Shown piece by piece: positions 15,710 through 24,763 of a DNA stretch of 56,695 nt. The position numbers and the translations under genes were made by a program. This DNA is from Streptomyces atriruber (GTDB lineage: Bacteria; Actinomycetota; Actinomycetes; Streptomycetales; Streptomycetaceae), in contig NZ_LIPN01000023.1 of the NCBI RefSeq assembly GCF_001418325.1, positions 1 to 56,695 of the forward strand, read 5' to 3'. Below the pieces are notes generated by a model that had not been told where the DNA came from, made no database searches, and saw only the letters and a program-made list of their open reading frames with translations. Each line of letters begins with the position of its first letter. Positions within the stretch are counted from its first letter, which is position 1.

Positions 15710-17122
15710 GTGACGCAGAAGAGTTCCGAGGGCGCGCGATCCGACGACCCCGCCGAGATCGGGCGGCGCGTTCAGCGCCTGCGCGGCGAACGAGGCTTCA
15801 CGCAGCGGCAGTTGGCCGAGCCCGCCTATACCGCCGCGTACGTCTCCACCCTGGAGTCCGGCAAGGTGCGCCCCTCCGAGGCCGCGCTCCGGCACCTCGC
15901 CGAGCGTCTCGGGGTCAGCTACGAAGAGCTGGCCACCGGACGCCCCGCCCACCTCGCCGCGGAATTGCGCCTGCGGCTCACCGACGCCCGGCGCGCCCTG
16001 GCCACCGGCGCGCCCGACGACGCGGCCGAGCTCTTCCGCGCCGTCCACGAGGAAGCCGTCGCGCAGGCCCTGACCGAGGAGCAGGCCGATGCGCTCCTCG
16101 GCCTCGGCGACTGCCTGCTGGAGGCAGGTGAACTCATCGGCGCCCGCGACCGGTTCGCCGCCGCCGAACGGCTGCTCGCCGACGAGCCGCTGCCACGCCG
16201 CGTCCCGGCCGTCCGGGGTCGCGCCACCGCCCACCTGCTCACCGGTGAACTGCGGTACGCCTGCTACCTCCTGGAGAGCACCCTCGACGAGCTCGACGCC
16301 GCGGGGCTGCACGACCCCGAGGCCCTGCTGCTCCTCTACACGGCGTCCATCGCGCCCTACATGGACATGGGCGCGCACGCCCGGGCCGCACACGCCGCGG
16401 AGCTGGCACTCGCCCTCGCCCCGCGCGTCGACGACCCGGCGCTCGTGGCGGGAATGCACCGCGGCGTGGCCCGCACGCTCATCGCCGAGGGGCGCATCGC
16501 CGAGGCCGACGCGTCCCTCGCCAAGGCCCAGGAGCTCTACCGCCAACTGCACATCCGCACCGAACTGGCGCACTGCCACTGGATGCGCGGCTACGTGCAC
16601 GCCCAGGACGGCGACCTGGAGCAGGCCGAGAGCGAGCTGCGCACCGCCCGCGACATCCTCGCCTCCAAGCGGGCCGCGCTCTTCACCGAGCAGGTCGAGG
16701 TCGAACTGGCGGACGTGCTGCGACGGCGCGGCAAGACCGGCGAGGCGGCGGCGCTACTGCGTCCGCTGCTCACCACGAGCGACGAGGAGGACGCAGGTGC
16801 CAGGGGCGCCGGAGGCACCGGTTCGCTCGGGGCCGGACGCGGCGCGGTGCACGCGGGCGGCGCGCACCGGCTGCTCGGGCTGATCGCCGAGGAGCAGGGC
16901 GACACCGAGGCCGCCGAGGAGCACTACTGCGCCGCGCTCTCGCTGCTCGAACGCTCCAGCGCGGTGGGCGACCTGGCCGACCTCTGCCGCCTTCTCGGCG
17001 ATCTGCTGCGCCGCACCGGGCGGGTGGAGGCCGCGATGGACGCGTACCGCACGGGCCTCGGCCACCGGGCCGCACCCGGCACCACCACGCTGGGCCCCGC
17101 GCCCGCCACTCCCCCGATGTGA
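15710..17122 (+). CDS. XRE-type HTH regulator with TPR repeats
   Basis: A 470-residue protein with an N-terminal XRE helix-turn-helix (about residues 17-70; R-G-F-T-Q-R-Q-L-A then V-S-T-L-E-S-G-K-V-R-P-S) and a long array of tetratricopeptide-like helices. This architecture is common in actinomycete regulators that respond to small peptides or protein partners. GTG 15710 was chosen because GGAGAGG lies just upstream. An insertion rich in Gly/Ala near residues 360-385 separates the last repeats. Its target is not evident. Confidence 0.82.
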   Translation: MTQKSSEGARSDDPAEIGRRVQRLRGERGFTQRQLAEPAYTAAYVSTLESGKVRPSEAALRHLAERLGVSYEELATGRPAHLAAELRLRLTDARRALATGAPDDAAELFRAVHEEAVAQALTEEQADALLGLGDCLLEAGELIGARDRFAAAERLLADEPLPRRVPAVRGRATAHLLTGELRYACYLLESTLDELDAAGLHDPEALLLLYTASIAPYMDMGAHARAAHAAELALALAPRVDDPALVAGMHRGVARTLIAEGRIAEADASLAKAQELYRQLHIRTELAHCHWMRGYVHAQDGDLEQAESELRTARDILASKRAALFTEQVEVELADVLRRRGKTGEAAALLRPLLTTSDEEDAGARGAGGTGSLGAGRGAVHAGGAHRLLGLIAEEQGDTEAAEEHYCAALSLLERSSAVGDLADLCRLLGDLLRRTGRVEAAMDAYRTGLGHRAAPGTTTLGPAPATPPM

Positions 17123-17266
17123 ACCGACCCGTACGCGATACCTCCACGCCTCCGGTCACCACCGCTGCATCGAAAGATGTACGGCCATCTCGTCCACGGC
17201 TACGACTCCCATGATCGCGGGGACGCCGAGGATGGTGAGTACCCCTTGCCGCGGCGACATCGAGCG

Positions 17267-17307
17267 GTGGCGACCGGTATCGAGGAGAGACAGTGGCGAC
17301 CGGTATC
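17267..17307. repeat. 15-bp direct repeat around a start codon
   Basis: GTGGCGACCGGTATC occurs at 17267-17281 and again at 17293-17307, a period of 26 bp. The second copy begins with the GTG start of the CPBP gene. The upstream copy lacks its own good RBS, whereas GAGGAGAGA precedes the second. Confidence 0.7.
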
Positions 17308-18246
17308 CAAACGAGACGCACGACCGGCGATCGGCCCTGCCCGCCCGCCCCTTCGCTCGTCGGAGTCCTGGGACGCGCACTGGGCGGCGGTCTCGTCATG
17401 GCCGTGGCGCTCGGCGCGGGCACAGCAGTCGGTCCGGTGCTCGCCGACGCCCTCGGGTTCACCGGATTCCTGGCCAGGCTCGTCCCGGCCTCGCTGGTCA
17501 GCGCGGTGGCGGTGCCGCTCGTCGTGTTCGCGCTGCGCCGCCGCGGCCACTCCCCGCGGGACATCGGCTTCGGTGGCCCCGGGGCGAGCCTGCGGGCCCT
17601 GCTCGTCGGCGCGGGGATGACGGCCGGTGCCGCGGCACTCGTACTGGGCGTGGGGACCGCCGCCGGGCTGCTGAGCTGGTCGCGCCCCGATCTGCCCGAG
17701 CTGGCCGGGTTCCTGGTGACGAACGGCGTGGTCGCGCTGCTGCTGGAGGCGCTGCCCGAGGAGACGACGCTGCGCGGACACACGTGGACCGCGCTGCGCG
17801 GCCGGTTCGGCGGCGTGGTCTCCGCGCTCGGCACGACGGCCGTGTTCCTGGTGGTGCCGGGCCTGTCGACGGTGGTGGAGGCCGGGGTCGCGCCCCTCGT
17901 CGGCGCGGATGCCGGGCCGGTCGGCCTCGCGCCGGGCGGACAGAATCCCGTCGACTATCTGATCCTGCTGACCGTGTTCGGCCTGATGCTCGTCAACGCC
18001 CGCACCGCGGTGCGACACGCCCCGCTGTGCGCCGGCATCGGAGCGCATCTGGCCTTTCTGACCGTCAACCGGGTCGTGTTCGAGGGCGACGAGCGCGGCG
18101 CGGGCTGGTCCGGGCACCTGTCGTCGCCGGACGTGGAGCTCCTCGTACCCGTGTATCTGCTGGTCGCCATGGCCGGGTTCGCGGTGTGGCGGCGGGCGGC
18201 GAGCCGCTCGGCGCGGCGGGACTCGCGCGAACCGGTGGCGCAGTAG
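17293..18246 (+). CDS. CPBP-family intramembrane protease
   Basis: A 317-residue polytopic protein with about eight hydrophobic segments. The glutamate motif P-E-E-T-T-L-R-G (about residue 156) matches E-E-x-x-x-R of CPBP/Abi proteases, and A-H-L-A-F-L-T-V-N-R (about residue 240) supplies the later catalytic His. Roles in the family include prenylated-protein processing, bacteriocin immunity and stress. The GTG start has a GAGGAGAGA RBS. No peptide or bacteriocin gene is visible nearby. Confidence 0.75.
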   Translation: MATGIQTRRTTGDRPCPPAPSLVGVLGRALGGGLVMAVALGAGTAVGPVLADALGFTGFLARLVPASLVSAVAVPLVVFALRRRGHSPRDIGFGGPGASLRALLVGAGMTAGAAALVLGVGTAAGLLSWSRPDLPELAGFLVTNGVVALLLEALPEETTLRGHTWTALRGRFGGVVSALGTTAVFLVVPGLSTVVEAGVAPLVGADAGPVGLAPGGQNPVDYLILLTVFGLMLVNARTAVRHAPLCAGIGAHLAFLTVNRVVFEGDERGAGWSGHLSSPDVELLVPVYLLVAMAGFAVWRRAASRSARRDSREPVAQ

Positions 18247-18286
18247 GCGTCCGAAATCCCCCCGGCCCCACGCACACGCCTCATGG

Positions 18287-18303
18287 ACGCCGCCGGGCGG
18301 CGT
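18287..18303. terminator. Weak GC hairpin after the CPBP gene
   Basis: The 17-nt palindrome ACGCCGCC-G-GGCGGCGT can form a short stem 40 bp after the CPBP stop. There is no T-run, which is usual for this GC range, so its function as a terminator is only likely. Confidence 0.35.
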
Positions 18304-18388
18304 GCTGCACCATGGCGGGCAGACAGCTGTTCCGCGTTCCCCGTCACGCCATGACAGCCCAGGCCGATGCCTGGAAGGGAGCGGCCTC

Positions 18389-19588
18389 TTGGCCTCCTCA
18401 GCGTCCCGGTCGACGTCGTCCCTGTCCGCCCGCCGTGCCGTACCGTCCACCGCGGACGTCGTGATCGTCGGGGGCGGGGTGATGGGCGCGAGCATCGCGT
18501 TCCACCTCGCCGAAGCGGGCGTGCGCGACATCGTCGTCGTCGAACGCGGCGAGCTGGCAGGCGGCAGTTCGGGAAAGCCGATCGGCGGTGTGCGGGCGCA
18601 GTTCTCCGATCCGCTCAACATCGAGCTGGGCCACCGCAGTCTGCGCGCCTTCCGGGACTTCCCGCGGCGGCCCGGCGCGGACATCGGCCTCGACACCGTC
18701 GGCTACCTCTTTCTGCTGACCGACCCGGTGCAGGCGGCCGACTTCGAGGCCGCGGTGCGGACGCAGAACGCCCTCGGCGTGCCCAGCCGCATGATCGGAC
18801 CGCCGCAGGCGCGGGCGCTCTGCCCCTACCTCAGCACCGACGGCCTGGTGGCGGCCGCCCACTCCCCCGCCGACGGGCACGCACGGCCCGCGCTCGTCGT
18901 CCGCGGGTACGCGCGTGCCGCGGCGCGGACCGGCACCGTGTTCGCGACCCGCACCGCGGTCACCGGCATGGACGTGACCGGCGACCGCGTGACGGCCGTC
19001 CACACCGACAGGGGTCCGGTGTCCTGCTCGACGGTCGTCTGCGCCGCCGGGGCCTGGTCGGCGCGGATCGGCGCCATGGCCGGGGTCGAGCTTCCGGTGC
19101 GGCCGCTGCGCCGCCAACTCGCCTTCACAGCACCGCTGGTGCCCGCCGCGCCGCGCATCCCCTTCACGATCGACTTCGCGTCGTCGGCGTACTTCCACAA
19201 CAGTGACGACGGGCTGCTCCTCGGCCTCGCCGACCCCGCTCAGGCCGAGGGCTTCGACACCACGTGGACGCCCGGCTGGCTGGAGCTGTTCCGCGAAGTG
19301 GCGCGCCGCCGGGCGCCCGCCCTCGCGGAGATGGAGACGTCGGGCGGCTGGGCGGGCCTGTACGAGATCACGCCCGACCACAACGCCCTGATCGGCCGGT
19401 CCGCCGCACCGGTCAACTTCCTCTACGCCACCGGATTCTCCGGCCACGGCTTCCTCCAGGCCCCCGCGGTGGGCGAGATCGTGCGCGACCTGTACCTGGA
19501 GCGGCGGCCGCGCGTCGACGTCGGGCCGCTCGGCGCGGAACGTTTCCACGCGGGGGCCGCGAGCCGCCCGGAAGCCCATGTCGTGTGA
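18389..19588 (+). CDS. DAO-family FAD-dependent amine/amino-acid oxidase
   Basis: A 399-residue flavoprotein of the sarcosine oxidase/D-amino-acid oxidase superfamily. G-G-G-V-M-G-A-S-I-A-F-H at the N-terminus binds the ADP part of FAD, S-G-K-P-I-G-G-V-R-A-Q-F follows, and the end has T-G-F-S-G-H-G-F-L-Q-A-P. Position ahead of hglS and the ALDH7 gene suggests oxidation of a lysine-pathway amine such as pipecolate, as AmaA does in Pseudomonas. A TTG at 18389 has a strong GGAAGGGAG RBS; the frame opens upstream to 18302, but without one. Confidence 0.82.
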   Translation: MASSASRSTSSLSARRAVPSTADVVIVGGGVMGASIAFHLAEAGVRDIVVVERGELAGGSSGKPIGGVRAQFSDPLNIELGHRSLRAFRDFPRRPGADIGLDTVGYLFLLTDPVQAADFEAAVRTQNALGVPSRMIGPPQARALCPYLSTDGLVAAAHSPADGHARPALVVRGYARAAARTGTVFATRTAVTGMDVTGDRVTAVHTDRGPVSCSTVVCAAGAWSARIGAMAGVELPVRPLRRQLAFTAPLVPAAPRIPFTIDFASSAYFHNSDDGLLLGLADPAQAEGFDTTWTPGWLELFREVARRRAPALAEMETSGGWAGLYEITPDHNALIGRSAAPVNFLYATGFSGHGFLQAPAVGEIVRDLYLERRPRVDVGPLGAERFHAGAASRPEAHVV

Positions 19589-19609
19589 CGCCGAAAGGAC
19601 GACAGGCCG

Positions 19610-21016
19610 ATGACCGAGCAGTGGCGGCTGCGTGCCGCGTTCGCCGAGCGGCTCTCGCGGATGTACGGGCGCGAGGTCCCCGCGTACACGACGCTGGTGG
19701 ACGTCTCCCGCGAGGTCAACGAGGACGTGCTGCGCAAGCGCGGCACCGACGCCGAACGTCTCGGGTCCATCGGCCGCGTCACCGCCGAACGGCACGGCGC
19801 CATCCGGGTCGGCACGCCGGAGGAACTGCGGCAGGTCGCGCGCGTGTTCGGCGCTCTCGGCATGCATCCGGTCGGCTTCTACGACCTGCGCGACACGGCC
19901 GCGAGCGCGCTGCCCATCGTGTCGACGGCGTTCCGGCCGGTGGACGCGGACGAGCTGGCCCGCAACCCCTTCCGGGTCTTCACGTCCATGCTCACCGTCT
20001 CCGACCCCCGTTTCTTCGACGACGATCTGCGCTCGCGCCTCACCGCGTTCCTCGCGGGGCGCGAGCTGTTCCCACCGGAGCTGCTCGCGCTGGCCGACCG
20101 GGCCGAGGCGGACCGGGAGCTGTCCGACGCGGACGCCGAGCGGTTCCTCGAACTCGCCGTGCGGGCCTTCGAGTTGTCCGCCGAGCCCATCGACGAGGAC
20201 TGGTACGCGTCGCTGGAGCGCGTCTCCGCCGTCGCCGCGGACATCGGCGGCGTCCGCAGCACCCACATCAACCACCTCACCCCGCGCGTCCTGGACATCG
20301 ACGAGCTCTACCGGCGCATGACCGAGCGCGGCATCGAGATGATCGACACCGTTCAGGGGCCGCCGCGCTGGGCGGGGCCTGACGTGCTGCTGCGCCAGAC
20401 GTCCTTCCGCGCGCTCGCCGAGCCGCGTGCGCTGCGGGCGGCGGACGGCAGCGTGCGGCGCGGGGCGCTGCGGGTGCGGTTCGGCGAGGTCGAGGCCCGT
20501 GGCATCGCCCTGACCCGCGAAGGGCGCGTCCTGTACGACCGGCTCCTCGGCCTCGTCGACGAGCGGGCGGCGTCCCGCCCGGCCGCCGAGCGGGACGCCG
20601 TGGCCCGTGCCGTGTGGGCCGAGCACCTGCCCCCGACCGAACACGAACTGGCCGCGCGGGGGCTCGGGTTCTTCACCTACCACGCCGTCCCCGACCGGCC
20701 GGCGGACGGCGGCCACCCGCCCTCCGGCCTCGGCGGGCTCCTGGACGGGGGCTGGCTGCGGGCCGAGCCGATCGTGTACGAGGACTTCCTGCCCCGGTCG
20801 GCCGCCGGCATCTTCCAGTCCAACCTCAGCGACACGGGGTCCAGGAACAGCGCCCGGGAAGGTAGTGCGTACGACTCCGGCACGCTCTCCGAAGCCATGG
20901 GCCGGGACGTCCTCGACCCGTTCGTGCCGTACGAGCGGCAGCGGGACCGCTCCCTCGCCCTGCTTCCCCGCGCCCTGCGTCCCACCCGCGCGCCACTGCC
21001 CAAGGGAGCGTCATGA
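19610..21016 (+). CDS. hglS: HglS-type 2-oxoadipate dioxygenase/decarboxylase
   Basis: A 468-residue member of the DUF1338/YdcJ family. It shows the diagnostic T-H-I-N-H-L-T-P-R-V-L-D-I-D (about residue 218) and Y-E-D-F-L-P-R-S-A-A-G-I-F-Q-S-N (about 391), which carry iron ligands. In Pseudomonas putida HglS converts 2-oxoadipate to D-2-hydroxyglutarate in lysine breakdown. It lies 21 bp after the flavoenzyme and overlaps the ALDH7 gene by ATGA, so the three genes form a lysine catabolic operon. Confidence 0.92.
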   Translation: MTEQWRLRAAFAERLSRMYGREVPAYTTLVDVSREVNEDVLRKRGTDAERLGSIGRVTAERHGAIRVGTPEELRQVARVFGALGMHPVGFYDLRDTAASALPIVSTAFRPVDADELARNPFRVFTSMLTVSDPRFFDDDLRSRLTAFLAGRELFPPELLALADRAEADRELSDADAERFLELAVRAFELSAEPIDEDWYASLERVSAVAADIGGVRSTHINHLTPRVLDIDELYRRMTERGIEMIDTVQGPPRWAGPDVLLRQTSFRALAEPRALRAADGSVRRGALRVRFGEVEARGIALTREGRVLYDRLLGLVDERAASRPAAERDAVARAVWAEHLPPTEHELAARGLGFFTYHAVPDRPADGGHPPSGLGGLLDGGWLRAEPIVYEDFLPRSAAGIFQSNLSDTGSRNSAREGSAYDSGTLSEAMGRDVLDPFVPYERQRDRSLALLPRALRPTRAPLPKGAS

Positions 21017-22542
21017 CCGGCATCGCCCTGCCCGCCACCGACGAACTGCGCACCCGCGCCCGCGCCGCACTCGACCGCGTCGGCGTCACCGTCCCCGAGG
21101 GAAACGGTCTACGGGCCCGCACCCCCGTCACCGGCGAGGATCTCTTCGGCCTGGCCGCGACGGGCCCGGCCGGGACCGAGGCGGCGCTCGCCGCGGCCTT
21201 TGCGGCCTTCCTGGAGTGGCGCGCCACCCCCGCCCCGCGCCGGGGCGAACTGGTCCGGCGCCTCGGTGAGCTGCTGCGCGACCACAAGGAGGACCTGGCG
21301 GACCTGATCACCATCGAGGCGGGCAAGATCCGCACCGAGGCGCTCGGCGAGGTGCAGGAGATGGTCGACATCTGCGACTTCGCCGTAGGCCTGTCACGTC
21401 AGCTCTACGGACGCACCATCGCCTCCGAGCGTCCTGGGCACCGCCTGGCGGAGACGTGGCATCCGCTCGGTGTCGTCGGTGTCATCTCCGCGTTCAACTT
21501 CCCGGCGGCCGTGTGGTCGTGGAACACCGCCGTCGCCCTGGCCTGCGGCGACACCGTGGTGTGGAAGCCCTCCGAACTGACCCCGCTGATCTCCCTGGCC
21601 TGCGACCGGCTGCTCACCCGGGCCGCCGACGACGTGGGCGCGCCCCGCGACGTCCACCGACTGCTGCTCGGCGACCACGCGGTCGGCGAGCGGCTGGTCG
21701 ACGATCCCCGGGTCGCGCTGGTCAGCGCCACCGGATCGACCCGCATGGGCCGCGAGGTCGGCCCGCGCGTCGCCGCCCGCTTCGGCCGCTCCCTGCTCGA
21801 ACTCGGCGGCAACAACGCGGCGGTCGTCGCGCCCTCCGCCGACCTGGACCTCGCCGTGCAGGGCATCGTGTTCGCGGCGGTCGGCACGGCGGGGCAGCGC
21901 TGCACGATGCTGCGGCGCCTGATCGTGCACCACGACATCGCGGACACGCTCGTCGGGCGTCTCACCGCCGCGTACCAGAAGCTCCCCGTCGGAGATCCCT
22001 TCGACCCGGCGACGCTGGTCGGGCCGCTGATCTCCGCCCGGGCGCTCGATGGCATGCGCGACGCGCTGGACCGGGTGCGCGGCGAGGGCGGCGAGGTGCT
22101 CGCGGGCGGCGCCCGCCGCCCGGCCCCGTCCGCGCCGCACGCCGCCTATGTGGAACCGGCGGTGGTCCGCGTCGCCCGGCAGACCGACGTGGTCCGCGAG
22201 GAGACGTTCGCGCCGCTCCTGTACGTGATGACGTACGACTCGTTCGACGAGGCGATCGCCCTGCACAACGACGTGCCGCAGGGGCTCTCGTCGAGCATCT
22301 TCACCCGCGACCAGCAGGAGGCCGAGCGGTTCCTGTCCGCGGAGGGCTCCGACTGCGGCATCGCCAACGTGAACATCGGGACGTCCGGGGCGGAGATCGG
22401 CGGCGCGTTCGGCGGTGAGAAGGAGACCGGCGGCGGCCGCGAGTCGGGCTCCGACGCGTGGCGCGCCTACATGCGGTCGGCCACGAACACGATCAACTAC
22501 TCGAGCCGCCTCTCCCTCGCCCAGAACGTGAGCTTCCTCTAA
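21013..22542 (+). CDS. amaB: ALDH7-type piperideine-6-carboxylate (aminoadipate semialdehyde) dehydrogenase
   Basis: A 509-residue aldehyde dehydrogenase of the ALDH7/antiquitin group. The catalytic Glu is in L-E-L-G-G-N-N-A-A-V and the nucleophile Cys in G-Q-R-C-T-M-L-R-R. The C-terminal stretch I-G-T-S-G-A-E-I-G-G-A-F-G-G-E-K then T-G-G-G-R-E-S-G-S-D-A-W is the ALDH7 signature. It oxidises 2-aminoadipate semialdehyde to 2-aminoadipate, the step before transamination to the HglS substrate. It is translationally coupled to hglS. Confidence 0.93.
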   Translation: MTGIALPATDELRTRARAALDRVGVTVPEGNGLRARTPVTGEDLFGLAATGPAGTEAALAAAFAAFLEWRATPAPRRGELVRRLGELLRDHKEDLADLITIEAGKIRTEALGEVQEMVDICDFAVGLSRQLYGRTIASERPGHRLAETWHPLGVVGVISAFNFPAAVWSWNTAVALACGDTVVWKPSELTPLISLACDRLLTRAADDVGAPRDVHRLLLGDHAVGERLVDDPRVALVSATGSTRMGREVGPRVAARFGRSLLELGGNNAAVVAPSADLDLAVQGIVFAAVGTAGQRCTMLRRLIVHHDIADTLVGRLTAAYQKLPVGDPFDPATLVGPLISARALDGMRDALDRVRGEGGEVLAGGARRPAPSAPHAAYVEPAVVRVARQTDVVREETFAPLLYVMTYDSFDEAIALHNDVPQGLSSSIFTRDQQEAERFLSAEGSDCGIANVNIGTSGAEIGGAFGGEKETGGGRESGSDAWRAYMRSATNTINYSSRLSLAQNVSFL

Positions 22543-23462
22543 GTCAGTTCACAGCTCGCGTCCCACAACCGCGCCGCCACAAAGGGGTCGGCGAGGTGGT
22601 CCCACACGGGTTCGTTCCGGGGCTCGCCCCGGAGGCCGAAGACGCGCGGGCCCCACAACTGGCCGCCCCGCACGGCCGGATCGAGCACCGCCCGGACCGC
22701 GGGCCACGCCCCGGCGTCCTTGCCCTGGAGGAGGAGGGCCGCAGGGGCCGCGCCCAGCCGTGCGCCGGTCGTCCGCACATGGACCGGCGGCCTCGAAGGG
22801 GTGAGGGAGTCCAGGGCGCCGCCGGGATGGGCCACCACGCTCGCCACGGTGCTGTCGGCGGCCCGCAGGCGGCGGTCGAGTTCCACGCCGAAGTACATCT
22901 GGGCCAGCTTGGAGCGTCCGTAGCTGCGCTTGGGCCGGTACTCCTTCTGGGACTGCAGGTCGTCCAGGTCGAGCCGCTCGGACTTGGCGGCGAAGCTGCC
23001 CATGGTCACGACGCGGGCCGCCGGCGCCGCCGAGAGCAGCGGCATCAGCCACCGGGTCAGCGCGAAGTGCCCGAGGTGGTTCGTGCCGAACATGATCTCG
23101 TGGCCGTCCGCGGTCTCCTGGCGCGGCGGATCGTCGAGCGCGACGCCCGCGTTGTGCACCACCGCGTCGAGTCGGGCCACCCCCAGGGATTCCACGGCTG
23201 ACCGCAGCGACGAGAGGTCGGCGAGGTCCATCCGTACGGCCCGCACCCGCGCGCCGGAGACCCGTGCGCGGATCGACCTCATGGCGGCCTCGGCCTTCGC
23301 CGGGCTCCGGCTGCCGAGGACGACGGTCGCTCCGGTGGCCGACAGCTGCTCCGCGACGAAGTACCCGATGCCGGCGTTGCCGCCGGTGACCAGGAAGACG
23401 CTGCCGTCGGCACGCGGGAGCCGGTGGACGTCCCAGGACGGGGTGGAGGATGCGGACGACAT
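22539..23462 (-). CDS. SDR-family oxidoreductase, retinol-dehydrogenase-like
   Basis: A 307-residue short-chain dehydrogenase. T-G-G-N-A-G-I-G (about residue 26) binds the cofactor, N-A-G-V is at about 110 and the catalytic pair is Y-G-R-S-K (about 180). The long form and N-H-L-G-H-F-A-L-T resemble retinol or protochlorophyllide reductase-like SDRs. Its stop overlaps the ALDH7 stop by two bases on the other strand, so the transcripts converge. ATG 23460-23462 has an AAGGGAGC RBS. Substrate unknown. Confidence 0.85.
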   Translation of the reverse strand: MSSASSTPSWDVHRLPRADGSVFLVTGGNAGIGYFVAEQLSATGATVVLGSRSPAKAEAAMRSIRARVSGARVRAVRMDLADLSSLRSAVESLGVARLDAVVHNAGVALDDPPRQETADGHEIMFGTNHLGHFALTRWLMPLLSAAPAARVVTMGSFAAKSERLDLDDLQSQKEYRPKRSYGRSKLAQMYFGVELDRRLRAADSTVASVVAHPGGALDSLTPSRPPVHVRTTGARLGAAPAALLLQGKDAGAWPAVRAVLDPAVRGGQLWGPRVFGLRGEPRNEPVWDHLADPFVAARLWDASCELT

Positions 23463-23604
23463 GGCGGCGGGGGCTCCCTTGCTCGAACGGACGGCTGCGG
23501 CGGGCGGCCGGGCAGCTCGACGCCCACGGTGTCAACGGCCACCGACACATCGCCGACAGATCGGCGGCAGGCGCGCCGGACGACCGACATCCCGCCGACA
23601 CGGG

Positions 23605-23768
23605 AGAGCCTGTGTCATGACCCCGGCCGGATCAGTGGGCGTCGTCTGGTGCGTGCGATCGCAAGGCGCCGGAATGCCCTCGTATCTCCGCTACGAGGGC
23701 GTTTCGGCAATGCGGCGAGCGTGCGTGCCGGGCGGCGACCAGCCGGCCGGGGTCATGACACAGGCTCT
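23605..23768. mobile_element. MITE-like long-hairpin element, copy 1 (164 bp)
   Basis: Perfect 26-bp terminal inverted repeats at 23605-23630 and 23743-23768 (outer end AGAGCCTGTGTCATGACC). Complementarity continues inwards imperfectly to a central 9-bp hairpin, GCCCTCGTA (23676-23684) and its complement (23692-23700) around a 7-nt loop, so the whole element can fold as one hairpin. It carries no credible gene. It occupies most of the 383-bp gap between two divergent genes, and a second copy lies at 53843-54038. No clear target-site duplication is visible. The rest of the gap holds only promoter-like space. Confidence 0.8.
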
Positions 23769-23845
23769 GAACGTCTCGCGCCCCCTCGGCGTCTCAGGAG
23801 CAGTCGCCCCACAAGCGGTCGCGACAGCTTCGTCCGGGAGGTCAC

Positions 23846-24760
23846 ATGCTCGTCAGGGCGTCACGCCCCGCCCGTCCCTTCCGCCTGCTCGCAGGGGTCG
23901 CCTTGTCCGGCGTCCTCGTGGCGGCCGCGTCCGGTTGCGGCAAGGAGGAGGCGGCGCCCGCCGACGGCACGGACGACGCACTCGCGGGCCGTGCCCGGCA
24001 GGTCGCCGAGGCCTGGGACGGTTCCGCCTCGGCCGCCGCGTGGCGCACCGGCTACCACCCCACCGGGGAGGCGGTGCAGCTGCCGCGGGGCGGGCTGCGC
24101 GGTCGGGCCGACGAGCAGGCGTTCGAGGACGGTCGCTTCGTCCTGCGAGGCGAGTTGCCAGGTGCCGGTCCCGGGGACGGCCGCGTGGCGTGGCACGGAG
24201 GGAAGACGCTGAAACGGCCGCTGGTCGGCGCGGACGAGTCGTACGGGAGCCTGGCCCGCTCCCGGGGCGCGGGGAAACCGCAGCTCACGGTGACCGGGGT
24301 GGAGCTGGGTGAGATGCGGCTGGCCACCAGCCGCGGACCGGCGACGGTCCCGGCCTGGCTCTTCACCCTGGATGGCTATGCCTCGCCCCTCAGACAGGCC
24401 GCGGTGCTCCCCTCGAAACCCCCTCGGCCCCCGATCGGCCGGGCCCAGGGCATCCCCGGCCTGCCGCTCGACCGGCTCGTGCGAACTGCCGCGGACGGAC
24501 GGTCGGTGACCGTGATCGCCCTCCATGGCGCCTGCGACGACGGAGCCGTCGTGGACGCGCGCGAAACGACCGGCAGCGTCGTGCTGGCCGCCGCCGTCAA
24601 GGACCGGCAGGAGGGCGGCCTGTGCACCGATCAGGCGAAGATGCAGCAGGTGACGGTGGCACTGGACCGGCCGGTCGGCGACCGCGTCCTGCTGGACGCG
24701 CACACCGGCCGGCCGGTCCCCTACAAGGGCATGCACGGGATCACACCGAGTGGAGGGTGA
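23846..24760 (+). CDS. Predicted lipoprotein of unknown function
   Basis: A 304-residue exported protein. The signal peptide has a basic N-terminus, a hydrophobic core and the lipobox V-A-A-A-S-G-C (Cys about residue 31), so it should be lipid-anchored outside the membrane. The mature part has no family I recognise; two further cysteines (A-C-D-D and L-C-T-D) could form a disulphide. GGGAGG precedes ATG 23846. It converges with the acyl-CoA dehydrogenase gene, with three bases between the stops. Confidence 0.75.
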   Translation: MLVRASRPARPFRLLAGVALSGVLVAAASGCGKEEAAPADGTDDALAGRARQVAEAWDGSASAAAWRTGYHPTGEAVQLPRGGLRGRADEQAFEDGRFVLRGELPGAGPGDGRVAWHGGKTLKRPLVGADESYGSLARSRGAGKPQLTVTGVELGEMRLATSRGPATVPAWLFTLDGYASPLRQAAVLPSKPPRPPIGRAQGIPGLPLDRLVRTAADGRSVTVIALHGACDDGAVVDARETTGSVVLAAAVKDRQEGGLCTDQAKMQQVTVALDRPVGDRVLLDAHTGRPVPYKGMHGITPSGG

Positions 24761-24763
24761 GGG

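Noticed and set aside
23618..23768. Short protein frames inside the repeat elements (also at 53850-54037)
   Set aside because: They exist only because the inverted repeat is free of stops; there is no RBS and no conserved protein feature.
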